Assembly (NCBI RefSeq): GCF_000504285.1
Contig: NZ_KI632511.1
Span: 4,337,372 to 4,401,371 of the forward strand
Direction: 5' to 3'
DNA: 64,000 nt
From: Actinospica robiniae DSM 44927
GTDB lineage: Bacteria; Actinomycetota; Actinomycetes; Streptomycetales; Catenulisporaceae
The notes beneath the pieces are model-generated. The model made no database searches. It saw only the letters and a program-made list of their open reading frames with translations, and had not been told where the DNA came from. This document shows positions 42,114-50,402 of this stretch, one piece after another. The position numbers and the translations under genes were made by a program. Position 1 is the stretch's first letter. The number at the start of each line of letters is the position of its first letter.

Positions 42114-44075
42114 ATGCACCGTCCCCTGTCCCAGCTTCCCGGGCTCCGGACGCCCGGCGCCTCGGCCCCCGGGCCGTGGCTCGGCGCCAACTTCTGGTCC
42201 CGGGCCGGCGGTCCGCGGATGTGGCGGGAGTTCGACCCCGGACTCGTCCGCCGGGAGCTGGCCGTGCTCGCCGAGCACGGCCTGCGCTACACCCGGTCCT
42301 TCTTCACCTGGCCCGAGTTCATGCCCGCCCCGGACCGGGTGGACGAGCAGCTGTGCGGACGCTTCGCCGCGTTCCTCGACCTGCACACCGAAACCGGCCT
42401 GACCACCACTCCGACCCTCATCGTCGGTCACATGTCCGGGGAGAACACCGATCCGGACTGGCGCGACGGCCGCGACCTGTACCAGGACGTGTGGCTGGTG
42501 GCCCGGCAGGCCTACTTCGCCGGGGAGATGGCCCGCCGCTTCGCCGGGCACCCGGCGGTGGCCGGCTGGGTGCTGAGCAACGAGATGCCGCTCTACGGCG
42601 GAGACGGCGAGCGCGAGCACGTCGCGTCCTGGGCGCAGCTGCTCATCGACGCGCTGCGGGCCGGCGGCGCCACCCAGCCGGTGACCATCGGCGACGGCGC
42701 CTGGGGCCTGGAGGTGTCAGGGCACGACAACGGCTTCCGGCTGGCCGACGCGGCCCGGCTGTGCGACTTCCTCGGCCCGCACTGCTACCCGATGGGCGAC
42801 GACCAGGTGCGCCAGCACTACACCGCCGCCTGGGTGTGCGAGCTGTCCGGCTCCTTCGGCCGGCCGGTGCTGCTCGAGGAGTTCGGCGTCACCAGCGACT
42901 TCGTCTCCGAGGAGAACGCCGCGCACTTCCACCGGCAGGTGCTGCACAACTCGCTGCTGGCGGGCGCCAGCGGCTGGGGCATCTGGAACAACACCGACTT
43001 CGACGGGCTCGAACATCAGGACCCGTATCGGCATCACGCGTTCGAGCTGCACTTCGGCCTGACCGACGCGCAGGGCGAGCCGAAGCCGCGGCTGCTCGAG
43101 GTGGCGCGGTTCGCCGAGGTGCTCGAGCGGGTGAACTTCGCCGGGCTGCGCCGCACCCCGGCCGAGACGGCGCTGGTGGTCTCCTCCTACCTCGACACGA
43201 AGTACCCGTTCACCGACAAGCTGGACGGCCCGTTCATCTTCGACACGCTGCGCCAGGCCTATATCAGTACTCGACTGGCGGACCTGCCGGTCGCGATCGC
43301 CAGGGAGAGCAACGGAATCGAGGCCGGGGCGAAGCTCTACCTGGTCCCGTCCACGAAGCAGCTGCTGACTCCCACCTGGCACCAGCTGGCCGATCTGGCC
43401 GAGGGCGGCGCGACGGTGTACGTGTCCTACACCGGCGGCACGCACATGAACCAGCGCGGCCCTTGGTACGCGAACATCAACCGGCTCTTCGGCGTGCGCC
43501 ATCAGCTGCGCTACGGCCTGCTCGAGCCGGTGGCCGAGGACGGCCCGGTCTTCACCTTCACCAAGGCGTTCGGGCAGTTCGCGGCGGGCGAGCAGGTGCG
43601 CTTCCCGGCCGGGTCCGGCGGCGGCCGGGGCATGCTGCCGGTCGAGCCGGTCGAGGCCGAGGTGGTCGCCGTGGACGCCGAGGGCCGCCCGGCCCTGCTC
43701 GTACGGCGGCTGGGCGCGGGCACGGTCGTGCTGTGCACGTACCCGATCGAGCAGCTGGCCGCGGCCACGCCGGCAGTGAACCCGGAGCCGACCCGGGAGA
43801 TCTACGAGGCACTGGCCCGGATCGCCGGGGTCGAACGTCCGGTCGTGGTCGAGGACCCGCGGGTGGCCGCGGACGTGCTCACGCACGCGGACGGCGCCAA
43901 CTGGGCCTGGCTGGTGAGCCAGGCGGATCACGAGCTGACGGTCAAGCCTGTGCTGGGCAAGGGATGGCGCCTCGGCGAGGCGGTCGGCTCCGACGACGCG
44001 GTGGACGATCAGGGCGCTGTGACGCTCGGCCCCTTCGGCGTCGCCGTGGTGAAGCTGGAGCGGGAAGGCGCCTGA
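42114..44075 (+). CDS. Intracellular clan GH-A glycosidase (GH5-like, possible beta-mannosidase)
   Basis: 653 residues, no signal peptide; GGGAGG 11 bases upstream. TIM barrel with LGANFWSRAGGPRMW, RYTRSFFTWPEFMP, the acid/base motif GWVLSNEMP (Glu 157), HCYP, and the nucleophile motif PVLLEEFGVTS (Glu 256), then GASGWGIWNNTDF. The domain from about residue 350 resembles the glutamine-amidotransferase-like and beta domains that follow such barrels (SNGIEAGAKLYLVPSTKQLLTPTWHQLADLAEGGATVYVSY). The layout recalls GH5 subfamily 18 beta-mannosidases acting on N-glycan core fragments; that subfamily call is inference. It is divergent from lacI. Confidence 0.8.
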   Translation: MHRPLSQLPGLRTPGASAPGPWLGANFWSRAGGPRMWREFDPGLVRRELAVLAEHGLRYTRSFFTWPEFMPAPDRVDEQLCGRFAAFLDLHTETGLTTTPTLIVGHMSGENTDPDWRDGRDLYQDVWLVARQAYFAGEMARRFAGHPAVAGWVLSNEMPLYGGDGEREHVASWAQLLIDALRAGGATQPVTIGDGAWGLEVSGHDNGFRLADAARLCDFLGPHCYPMGDDQVRQHYTAAWVCELSGSFGRPVLLEEFGVTSDFVSEENAAHFHRQVLHNSLLAGASGWGIWNNTDFDGLEHQDPYRHHAFELHFGLTDAQGEPKPRLLEVARFAEVLERVNFAGLRRTPAETALVVSSYLDTKYPFTDKLDGPFIFDTLRQAYISTRLADLPVAIARESNGIEAGAKLYLVPSTKQLLTPTWHQLADLAEGGATVYVSYTGGTHMNQRGPWYANINRLFGVRHQLRYGLLEPVAEDGPVFTFTKAFGQFAAGEQVRFPAGSGGGRGMLPVEPVEAEVVAVDAEGRPALLVRRLGAGTVVLCTYPIEQLAAATPAVNPEPTREIYEALARIAGVERPVVVEDPRVAADVLTHADGANWAWLVSQADHELTVKPVLGKGWRLGEAVGSDDAVDDQGAVTLGPFGVAVVKLEREGA

Positions 44076-44088
44076 TCGGCCGAGATAC

Positions 44089-44118
44089 GGCCGGGCGGCC
44101 GCCTGCGACCGCCCGGCC
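44089..44118. terminator. Terminator after the GH-A glycosidase gene
   Basis: GGCCGGGCGG / CCGCCCGGCC, 10-base perfect arms with a 10-base loop, 13 bases past the stop and followed by TT. Confidence 0.7.
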
Positions 44119-44193
44119 TTCGCGCCACCGCCACGGCACCCACAACACCCACAACACCCGTCGCGCCACCGTCGCGAGCACTACCATCAGTGC

Positions 44194-44487
44194 ATGGATC
44201 TCGAGACCGCACAGCGCATCGAAAGGCTCGAATACGTCGTCGGCGTGCTCTGCCGGCACCTCGAACTGGACCCGGATCTGCTGCTCGGTGCCCCGCCCGC
44301 GGCGGCGGTCACGGACGCGGTGCCGTCCGGCTACCCCGCCGCGACGCGGCCGGGCGCGCCGGCGTTGCCCGAGGAGTTCTACGCCCTGATCCGGAAAGGG
44401 AAGAAAATCCAGGCGATCAAGCTCTACCGCGACCTGACCGGCGTCGGACTCAAAGAGGCCAAGAACTTCGTGGACAGCTGCGGCTGA
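44194..44487 (+). CDS. Stand-alone ribosomal L7/L12 C-terminal-like domain protein
   Basis: 97 residues. The N-terminal part (TAQRIERLEYVVGVLCRHLELDPDLLL) is a short coiled coil. After a Pro/Ala linker the C-terminus FYALIRKGKKIQAIKLYRDLTGVGLKEAKNFVDS matches the helix-turn-helix of the L7/L12 C-terminal domain (IKxxRxxTGLGLKEAKxxV). It is far too short to be the ribosomal protein and has no ribosomal neighbours. Function unknown. TACCAT seven bases before the ATG, with no Shine-Dalgarno sequence, suggests a leaderless message. Confidence 0.8.
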   Translation: MDLETAQRIERLEYVVGVLCRHLELDPDLLLGAPPAAAVTDAVPSGYPAATRPGAPALPEEFYALIRKGKKIQAIKLYRDLTGVGLKEAKNFVDSCG

Positions 44488-44508
44488 CGGCCGGCGTCGG
44501 AGAACGAC

Positions 44509-44531
44509 CCCGCCGCGAAAACCGCGGCGGG
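44509..44531. terminator. Terminator hairpin
   Basis: CCCGCCGCG-AAAAC-CGCGGCGGG, perfect 9-base arms, 22 bases after the L7/L12-like gene. Confidence 0.75.
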
Positions 44532-44581
44532 TGCCCGGAGTGTCGCCGGGGTCGGCCCGCCGGACTTTATATCCTGGCGGC

Positions 44582-45151
44582 ATGGCGAAGTTGATCTACA
44601 CCGCGATCGCCTCGCTGGACGGCTACGTCGAGGACGAGGAGGGCGGCTTCGTCTGGGCCGCGCCGGACGACGAGGTGCACGAATACGTCAACGAGCTCGA
44701 ACGCTCCGTCGGCACCTACCTCTACGGCCGGCGGATGTACGAGACCATGATGGTGTGGGACGCCGTGTCCGGCGAGGACGAGCAGTCCCCGACCACCGGC
44801 GAGTACGCCCGGATCTGGCGGGCTGCCGAGAAGATCGTCTTCTCTCGCACGCTCGCCGCGCCCGCCAGCGGGAACACCCGGATCGCCGGCGAGTTCGATC
44901 CCCTCGACGTGCGCCGGCTCAAGGAGTCGGCGGCGACGGATCTGAGTATCGGCGGCGCCCAGCTCGCCGGCCAGGCCATGGCCGCGGGCCTGGTGGACGA
45001 GCTGCGGCTGTTCCTCGGGCCGATCGTGGTCGGCGGTGGGAAGCCCGCGCTGCCCGGCGGCGTCCACACGCAGTTGGAGCTGCTCGACGAGCGCCGGTTC
45101 AGCGGGGGCGTGGTGTATCTGCGCTACCGGGTGGGCGGCCGCCGCACCTGA
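44582..45151 (+). CDS. Dihydrofolate-reductase-fold protein (RibD C-terminal domain family)
   Basis: 189 residues from MAKLIYTAIASLDGYVEDEEGGF. RibD_C/YyaP-like landmarks are ASLDGYVED, the GRRMYETMMVWD block, KIVFSRTL, DLSIGGAQLAGQAMAAGLVDELRLFLGPIVVGGGKPAL and the last strand SGGVVYLRYRV. Such proteins bind NADPH; the substrate of the stand-alone versions is unknown. TTATAT ends ten bases before the ATG with no ribosome site between, again suggesting leaderless translation. Confidence 0.85.
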   Translation: MAKLIYTAIASLDGYVEDEEGGFVWAAPDDEVHEYVNELERSVGTYLYGRRMYETMMVWDAVSGEDEQSPTTGEYARIWRAAEKIVFSRTLAAPASGNTRIAGEFDPLDVRRLKESAATDLSIGGAQLAGQAMAAGLVDELRLFLGPIVVGGGKPALPGGVHTQLELLDERRFSGGVVYLRYRVGGRRT

Positions 45152-45160
45152 CGCGGCGAA

Positions 45161-45186
45161 CTCCCGCCGCGCTTCCGCGGCGGGAG
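45161..45186. terminator. Bidirectional terminator
   Basis: CTCCCGCCGCG-CTTC-CGCGGCGGGAG, perfect 11-base arms, between the convergent RibD-like and beta-propeller genes. Confidence 0.8.
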
Positions 45187-45221
45187 CCCTTGCCTTTCAC
45201 CTCGTCCGATACACCGCCCGA

Positions 45222-46349
45222 TCAGCGGTTCGACTGCTGCAGGGCCATCGGCGCCTCGCTCACGTCGTCACCGTTCGGGCTGTACCCGCCGACCGCCAGG
45301 AGGCCCGCGCGCGTCGTCGTCACGGCGTTCAGACTCATCACGCCGTCGCCGACTTCGGGCAGGTTCAGCGGCTGCCAGGCGCCGTCGTGCAGGACCTCGC
45401 CGTAGGCGTCGATTCCGTCTCCCGGGATGTAGCCGACGACGGCGAGGCCCTGCGCGGTCACGGCGGCGCCGAGCAGGGAGCCGCTTCCCGGCGGGACGGG
45501 CGTCGACTCCCAGGTGCCCGCGTTCCAGTGCTCGACCAGCGGGTGGCCCCAGTCGGACCCGGTCAGGCTAGCCGTGCCGACCATCCACATGCCGCCGCTG
45601 CCGTCCGCGCTCAGGGCATTGATACCTGCGTAGAGCGCGCCTTCGGTCGGCACGTCGATCTGCTGCCAGAACTCGCCGTCGCCGTGCAGCAGGACCGGCC
45701 GGCCGGTCGCGTTGCTCTGGCCGGCCGCCCACAGGTCGTGCGGGCCGGTGGCCGTGACGGTATTGAAGACGACGTCGTCGGCGACGCCCGCAGGCAGGGC
45801 CGACGGCTGCCAGCTCTTGCCGTCCCAGTGGTCGATCACGCCGATGAGCGTCGCGCCGTACTGGCCGTTGCCCACCGCCCATGCATTGTTCTCGCCGAGA
45901 GCGACGACGCCGAGCAGCTCGCCGTAGCCGTTGACAGCGGCGGGAAGCGGCGCGGAGACGACGGTCCAGGCCTTGCCGTCCCAGTGCTCGGTCAGCGGGC
46001 CGTGGCCGTCCCCGTTGCTGTCGCCGGTGACCCACACGTCGTTCGGGCCGTCCGCCGAGATCGCGTCGGCGCGAATGTCGCCGGTCGCCGGGGTCTGAAC
46101 GACCTGCCACTTGCCGGACCCGTTGCGGCAGAGCACGAGCGGGCTGAAGCTCTCGCCCTCGCCCTCGATGGTCAGGGTGAATCCAGCCGCCCAGACGGTG
46201 TGCGCGTCCACGTTCGTCACAGCCAGGATGTTCCCGCTGCTGAACGGAAGGGGCTGATCGTTCCAGCCGGCCGCGGCCGCTCGGGCGGGGGCGGCGAGTG
46301 CGAGGGCGAGGCCCGCCGCCGTGGAGGCGGCGATCAGCTTACGGGCCAC
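45222..46349 (-). CDS. Secreted beta-propeller-like protein
   Basis: 375 residues with an N-terminal signal peptide (MARKLIAASTAAGLALALAAPARAAAA). The mature part is built of about seven blades of roughly 50 residues, each with a core like D-V-WAxG or NxWxVG followed by xxHWDGxxW: HTVWAAGFT, DVWVTGDS...TEHWDGKAWTVV, NAWAVGNG...IDHWDGKSWQPS, DLWAAGQS, GMWMVGTA...VEHWNAGTWEST. This Kelch/photosynthesis-stability-factor-like pattern binds ligands or proteins; no enzyme motif is seen. It overlaps the preceding anti-sigma-like gene by 16 bases, so it is part of the sigma-factor operon. Confidence 0.75.
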   Translation of the reverse strand: MARKLIAASTAAGLALALAAPARAAAAGWNDQPLPFSSGNILAVTNVDAHTVWAAGFTLTIEGEGESFSPLVLCRNGSGKWQVVQTPATGDIRADAISADGPNDVWVTGDSNGDGHGPLTEHWDGKAWTVVSAPLPAAVNGYGELLGVVALGENNAWAVGNGQYGATLIGVIDHWDGKSWQPSALPAGVADDVVFNTVTATGPHDLWAAGQSNATGRPVLLHGDGEFWQQIDVPTEGALYAGINALSADGSGGMWMVGTASLTGSDWGHPLVEHWNAGTWESTPVPPGSGSLLGAAVTAQGLAVVGYIPGDGIDAYGEVLHDGAWQPLNLPEVGDGVMSLNAVTTTRAGLLAVGGYSPNGDDVSEAPMALQQSNR

Positions 46350-47158
46350 TGAGAGCTCCTTGTCATGTCAGCCAGCTGCGTCGTGGAGAAGGCCTGGGCG
46401 AACCGCGACGGCCCCTGCGGGCGCGCGGCGTCCAGGCTGTCGACCTCGCTGACGGTGATGCGCACCCCGTCGGCCCGGCCGTAGTCGGCGAGCCAGTAGT
46501 CGACCTCGCCTTGCGGCGCCGCGTAGCTCTTGGTGACGGCGATCAGGTGCGCGCCGGCCGGAGCCGAGAGGTTGTCGCAGTGCGTCGACGGGTCGGCGGA
46601 TGCGGTCGCCGGCGCCGATCCCGAGTCCGCGGCTCCGGTGGCGGCGCGGCCGGAGCACGGGTACAGGCCGGGGTTGCGGGCGGTGCCGGGCTGGATGATG
46701 ACCTCCAGCAGCACCGAGCCCTTCGCGTCCGCCGCCCTCGCCTCGACCTGCCCGGGCTCGCTCTGGATGAGCGAGAGCGAGTATGTGGAGGGCACGATTT
46801 CCCGCAGGGCACTGAAGATGCGCGCCCCGTCCGGCTTCGGCTCCTTCGTGCTCTTCGGCTTGTCCGCGCCGGACGCGCTCGCAGCCGGGCCGGCGCCGGA
46901 AAGCGTCGATCCGGCGAGGACGGGTATCCGCTGCGGTCCGGTGCCCCCGGCCGCGCCGTTGGCGGCGAGCGCGAACCCCGCGATCGCGACAGCGGCCATG
47001 CTCACCCCGCCGACGGCCCGGGCCCTGCGCCGTCGCCGGAACGCGCGGCCGCGAACCGCGCCGCCGGCCACCAGATCGACGGTCCCCGCGTCGAAGCCGG
47101 CCACCGCGGCGTGCATCGCCTCGCTCACCCGGTCTTCTCCGGGCAGCTGTTCGTCCAT
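46334..47158 (-). CDS. Single-pass membrane protein, probable partner of the SigE-family sigma factor
   Basis: 274 residues. A short cytoplasmic N-terminal part (1-49, ending RGRAFRRRRRARA) is followed by one membrane helix (VGGVSMAAVAIAGFALAANGAAG), an Ala/Ser/Pro/Lys linker and an extracellular domain from about 105 (IFSALREIVPSTYSLSLIQSEPGQVEARAADAKGSVLLEVIIQPG) with a Cys pair (YPCSG, THCDN). This topology is that of anti-sigma or sensor proteins often encoded beside SigE-family genes, but no zinc anti-sigma motif is present. It starts 93 bases after the sigma gene. Confidence 0.7.
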   Translation of the reverse strand: MDEQLPGEDRVSEAMHAAVAGFDAGTVDLVAGGAVRGRAFRRRRRARAVGGVSMAAVAIAGFALAANGAAGGTGPQRIPVLAGSTLSGAGPAASASGADKPKSTKEPKPDGARIFSALREIVPSTYSLSLIQSEPGQVEARAADAKGSVLLEVIIQPGTARNPGLYPCSGRAATGAADSGSAPATASADPSTHCDNLSAPAGAHLIAVTKSYAAPQGEVDYWLADYGRADGVRITVSEVDSLDAARPQGPSRFAQAFSTTQLADMTRSSQWPVS

Positions 47159-47251
47159 GGTTGCTTTACTCCCCTCTGTGATCTTCTACGTTCTTCCGCA
47201 AGGGTGGAATCGGGCGCCGGAAGAGATCGGGCGCCTCCCGGATCGGGCACT

Positions 47252-47758
47252 TCAGCCGATCAGCGCGTGCAATTCGTCGCCGAGCAGGGCGCGCAGCCGC
47301 TGTAGCGCGCGCATGGCTCTGTTGCGCACCGCGCCGGCCGATATCCCCAGCTCGCGGGCGACCTGCTCCACCGTCAGGTCGTCCCAGTACCGCAGCACCA
47401 GCACGGCCCGCTCCTTCGGCTCGAGCCGCGCGAGGGACTCGAGCAGGGTGAGGCGCAGCGGAATGTCCGGCCCAGCGGCACCCCGCTCCGGCACGAACTC
47501 GGTCGCGTACTCGGAACTGCCGCGCCAGCGCCGGTGTGAGATGTACGTGTGCACGAGCGTGGCGCGGGCGTAGGCGGCCGGGTTGTCCGCCTTGGCGACC
47601 CGCCGCCAGGAGGCGTAGAGCTTCCCGAGGGTCTCCTGCACCAGGTCCTCGGCGAGGTGCCGGTCCGTGGTAAGCAGCATCGCCGTGTTCAGCAGCCGCC
47701 CGCTCACCGCTGTCGCGAACTCGACGTAGTCGTTCTCGTCGGCGGAATTCGTCTTCAT
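47252..47758 (-). CDS. RNA polymerase sigma factor, SigE family (ECF)
   Basis: 168 residues. Region 2: DYVEFATAVSGRLLNTAMLLTTDRHLAEDLVQETLGKLYASWRRV...NPAAYARATLVHTYISHRRW. Region 4: LLESLARLEPKERAVLVLRYWDDLTVEQVARELGISAGAVRNRAMRALQRLRALL. The length and NPAAYARATLVHTY block are typical of the streptomycete SigE-family ECF group (not the classical SigE of envelope stress). It heads an operon with a one-pass membrane protein and a secreted beta-propeller, so it probably responds to an extracytoplasmic signal. Confidence 0.92.
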   Translation of the reverse strand: MKTNSADENDYVEFATAVSGRLLNTAMLLTTDRHLAEDLVQETLGKLYASWRRVAKADNPAAYARATLVHTYISHRRWRGSSEYATEFVPERGAAGPDIPLRLTLLESLARLEPKERAVLVLRYWDDLTVEQVARELGISAGAVRNRAMRALQRLRALLGDELHALIG

Positions 47759-47861
47759 CCCCCTGCGCTCCCAGCGAGTCGAGGCTGATTACGCCATCAA
47801 GACGCGGGCCGGGGAGCTTTTGTCACAGGGGCTAGTCAGACGGGGACGATGAGGGTGGGGC

Positions 47862-48698
47862 TCACGCTCGGGGCGAGCCGGCCGCCGCGCGCTGGGCGGC
47901 GTTCCCGAAGCGGCTCATCGCGTGCGTGACGATGGCGTCGAGGCGCTCGGCGTGGGCACCGCGCCAGTAGGCCTGCCCGCAGTCGGCGCACTGGGCGAAC
48001 GTGTCGTAGGTGCGCTCGGTTCCGTCCGGCAGGATGCCGTGCATCGCTTCCTTCGAGGTCTGACGCAGCACGCCGTTGCAGGCGGTGCAGCGGGTCCACG
48101 GCGCCAGCGGCGGGGCGAAGCGGGCGAGCACGTCTTCGAGCTGCTCCTCCGGCCGGTGGCTGTAGACGAAGGCGCCGGCGAACAGTTCGCGGCGGCGCAG
48201 CAGGCCCCGGTCCCGCGAGAGCATGATCCGGTGCTCGGCCGCCGAGCGGGCGGCCAACGCGGCGTCGCCGATGTCCGGGTTCTCATACGCCGCGTCCACG
48301 CCGAGCAGGCGCAGCCGGCGCACGAGGGTGCCGAGGTGGATGTCGAGCAGGAACTTCAGCGGCCCGTCCACGTGCTGCGGCTTGGCCACCGCCGCCACCT
48401 CGACCAGCTCGCCGCCCGTCGGCACGTACGCGGTCTCGGCCGGGGCGCCGTCCACCCGCAGCGCGCCCACCTCGGTCAGCGGCACGCCGAGTGCCTCGAC
48501 CGCGTGCCCGAGGCTCGAGACGCCGTCGATCCGGGCCGCGGCCGGGCGGTCGGCGCGCCGGTACTGCGGCCCGACGAAGAGGTGCAGGGACGGGTCGAAC
48601 CCGATCCGGATCTCGGCGTGCTCCACCCGGCCAGCATGCCAGGGGTCGATCAACCGCGCCACGCTATTCGGGTGCCACACCGCGGCGGGCCGGGACAC
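47862..48698 (-). CDS. Mut7-C RNase-domain protein with ubiquitin-like N-terminus
   Basis: 278 residues. GTG 48698 has GGAGGTGTC directly upstream. The N-terminal beta-grasp (Mut7-C ubiquitin) domain covers residues 25-110 (VEHAEIRIGFDPSLHLFV...HAVEALGVPLTEVGALRVDGAP). The C-terminal Mut7-C PIN-like domain is KFLLDIHLGTLVRRLRLLGVDAAYENPDIGDAALAARSAAEHRIMLSRDRGLLRR, with conserved Asp residues, then a zinc ribbon (RCTACNGVL...FAQCADCGQAYWRGAH). The family is predicted to cleave RNA; no substrate is known. Confidence 0.88.
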   Translation of the reverse strand: MSRPAAVWHPNSVARLIDPWHAGRVEHAEIRIGFDPSLHLFVGPQYRRADRPAAARIDGVSSLGHAVEALGVPLTEVGALRVDGAPAETAYVPTGGELVEVAAVAKPQHVDGPLKFLLDIHLGTLVRRLRLLGVDAAYENPDIGDAALAARSAAEHRIMLSRDRGLLRRRELFAGAFVYSHRPEEQLEDVLARFAPPLAPWTRCTACNGVLRQTSKEAMHGILPDGTERTYDTFAQCADCGQAYWRGAHAERLDAIVTHAMSRFGNAAQRAAAGSPRA

Positions 48699-48703
48699 GA
48701 CAC

Positions 48704-48736
48704 CTCCGGGGCGCGACCTCGGTCCGCGCCCCGGAG
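48704..48736. terminator. Terminator after the expansin gene
   Basis: CTCCGGGGCGCG - 9-base loop - CGCGCCCCGGAG, perfect 12-base arms, 14 bases past the expansin stop on the minus strand. Its end overlaps the ribosome site of the Mut7-C gene. Confidence 0.75.
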
Positions 48737-48749
48737 GGGGTCTTCGGTG

Positions 48750-50192
48750 TCAGCTCGACGAGCAGGTGGCGCTCGTCGGCGGTGGCCCGTTGCCGTTGAC
48801 GGTCATCCCCCAGCTGGTGGAGGAACCCGCCGAGAGCGAGCCGTTATAGGACTGGTTGACTCCGGTGACGGTCCGGCCGGAGATCGACGTCACCGCGTTC
48901 CAGGAGTTGGCGACGGCGTCCGTGCCGGGCAGCGTGAGCGCGGTGTGCCAGGAGGTGGTGGCGACCGTGCCGCTGTTGGTCACGTTGACGGTGATCTGGT
49001 AGCCGCCGGTCCAGGTGGAGACGGTGGTGATGGACGCGGTGCACTTCGCGCCGGACGAGCCGGTGGACGACGAGCTCGGGCTCGCGCTCGGGCTGGCGCT
49101 CTTGCTCGGGCTGGCGCTGGCGCTCGCCGACGCGCTGGCACTCGCCGAGGCGCTGGCCGACGCGCTCGGGCCGCCGGTCGAGCCGGTGGAGGTGGTGTAG
49201 GTGGCGGCCGTGTACGCGGCGGAGCACTGGGTGCCGCAGGAGGAGGGCATGGAGAAGTTGTAGATCCGCGAGTTGTTGATCCAGTTGCCGCTGGCGTCCT
49301 GGACCTGGATCTCGTACTGGCTGCCGCCGGCCGTGGTCGGGGCGATCAGGTAGTCGTCGCCCATGTCGCTGTCCATGGTGCCGGCCTGCCAGGTGCCGTT
49401 CGAGTAGTACTCGATGCCGTGGATGCCGTTGGCCAGGTGGGAGACCGCGATGGCCGACCAGTACGCCTGGGCGCCCTGGATGAAGCCGATGTTGATGTCG
49501 CCGGTGTAGCTCGGCGCCGCGACGAACTGCCAGCTCACCTGCCGGTTGTTCCACTTGCTCGACAGGTTCCCGACGGCGGCGCCGTTCAGCACGAAGTTGT
49601 TGAGCGAGTTCTGGGCCAGGTCGATGTGGTACGGGTCGTCCCGGCACCAGGCGTTGGAGTCGGCGCAGCTGTCGGCCACCTCGAAGGTGAGCGTGGCGCC
49701 GTTGTACTGGTCGGCGACCCAGGAGCCGTTGCGGCAGAACGCCTGGTTCTGTGCGCCGTCGTTGGTGCCGGTGCAGTAGTCGCCGATGGTGACCTGGATG
49801 AATCGGCCGCAGTTGAGACCGTTGTCGAACATGCCCATGATCGAGGCGTCGGCGGCCGGGATCGGACGCGGCTCGGTGCCGTAGTACCCGGGCGTGTTGT
49901 AGACGTTCAGGGCCACGAAGTTCTGGGTGTCCAGGTTCGCCTGCGGCAGCCCGCAGCCGCCGTAGGGCGCGCCGAGGCCGGAGAAGTAGGTGGCGTTGCC
50001 GGTGACCGCGGCCGGCGTGCCGGTCACGTCGAGGGCGCTGGCCGGCCCCGAGGCCACGAACAGAGCCAAGCCGGTGAGCGCGCTCACGCAGAACAGGGCG
50101 AGCAGGGAGCGGACGCTCCGCCTGCGGCCGGGCAGCGGCGCAGGAGAGGTCGTGGGGGAAGACCGTTTGCGCATCATAAGCGGGGATCGCAT
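48750..50192 (-). CDS. Secreted bacterial expansin with C-terminal CBM2
   Basis: 480 residues (an ATG five codons in is an alternative start). Signal peptide about 26-53 (VRSLLALFCVSALTGLALFVASGPASA). The double-psi beta-barrel (GH45-like) domain runs about 58-185: GNATYFSGLGAPYGGCGLPQANLDTQNFVALN...VTIGDYCTGTNDGA...LTFEVADSCADSNAWCRDDPYHIDLAQN. A CBM63-like sandwich follows: INIGFIQGAQAYWSAIAVSHLANGIHGIEYYSNGTWQAG...DYLIAPTTAGG. Then comes a Ser/Ala linker (SASASA repeats, SPSKSASPS) and a cellulose-binding CBM2 (CTASITTVSTWTGGYQITVNVTNSGTVATTSWHTALTLPG). Expansins loosen cellulose non-hydrolytically. Confidence 0.85.
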   Translation of the reverse strand: MRSPLMMRKRSSPTTSPAPLPGRRRSVRSLLALFCVSALTGLALFVASGPASALDVTGTPAAVTGNATYFSGLGAPYGGCGLPQANLDTQNFVALNVYNTPGYYGTEPRPIPAADASIMGMFDNGLNCGRFIQVTIGDYCTGTNDGAQNQAFCRNGSWVADQYNGATLTFEVADSCADSNAWCRDDPYHIDLAQNSLNNFVLNGAAVGNLSSKWNNRQVSWQFVAAPSYTGDINIGFIQGAQAYWSAIAVSHLANGIHGIEYYSNGTWQAGTMDSDMGDDYLIAPTTAGGSQYEIQVQDASGNWINNSRIYNFSMPSSCGTQCSAAYTAATYTTSTGSTGGPSASASASASASASASASASPSKSASPSASPSSSSTGSSGAKCTASITTVSTWTGGYQITVNVTNSGTVATTSWHTALTLPGTDAVANSWNAVTSISGRTVTGVNQSYNGSLSAGSSTSWGMTVNGNGPPPTSATCSSS

Positions 50193-50402
50193 TCCTCGGG
50201 CCGGTAGGTCGGGGGCATGGTCCCGCGGTGGCAGTTCTATGTCAAAGGTCTGTGAAACTTACATGTCCACGCCTGCCGTGACCTGCGCCGCTCGCGTGAG
50301 CGCGGCTCTTCGAAAGCTGCGAACGTCTGCGATCCGGACGCCCTCGGCGCGGGCTGCCGCCTCGATCGGTCCGCTGCCGAACACGTCAGGAGGCTGACGC
50401 GG

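Noticed and set aside
47759-47861. ECF-type autoregulatory promoter before the SigE-family gene
   Set aside because: A CTGTGACA stretch is present on the minus strand but lies past the gene region it would need to control, and no matching -10 could be defined.
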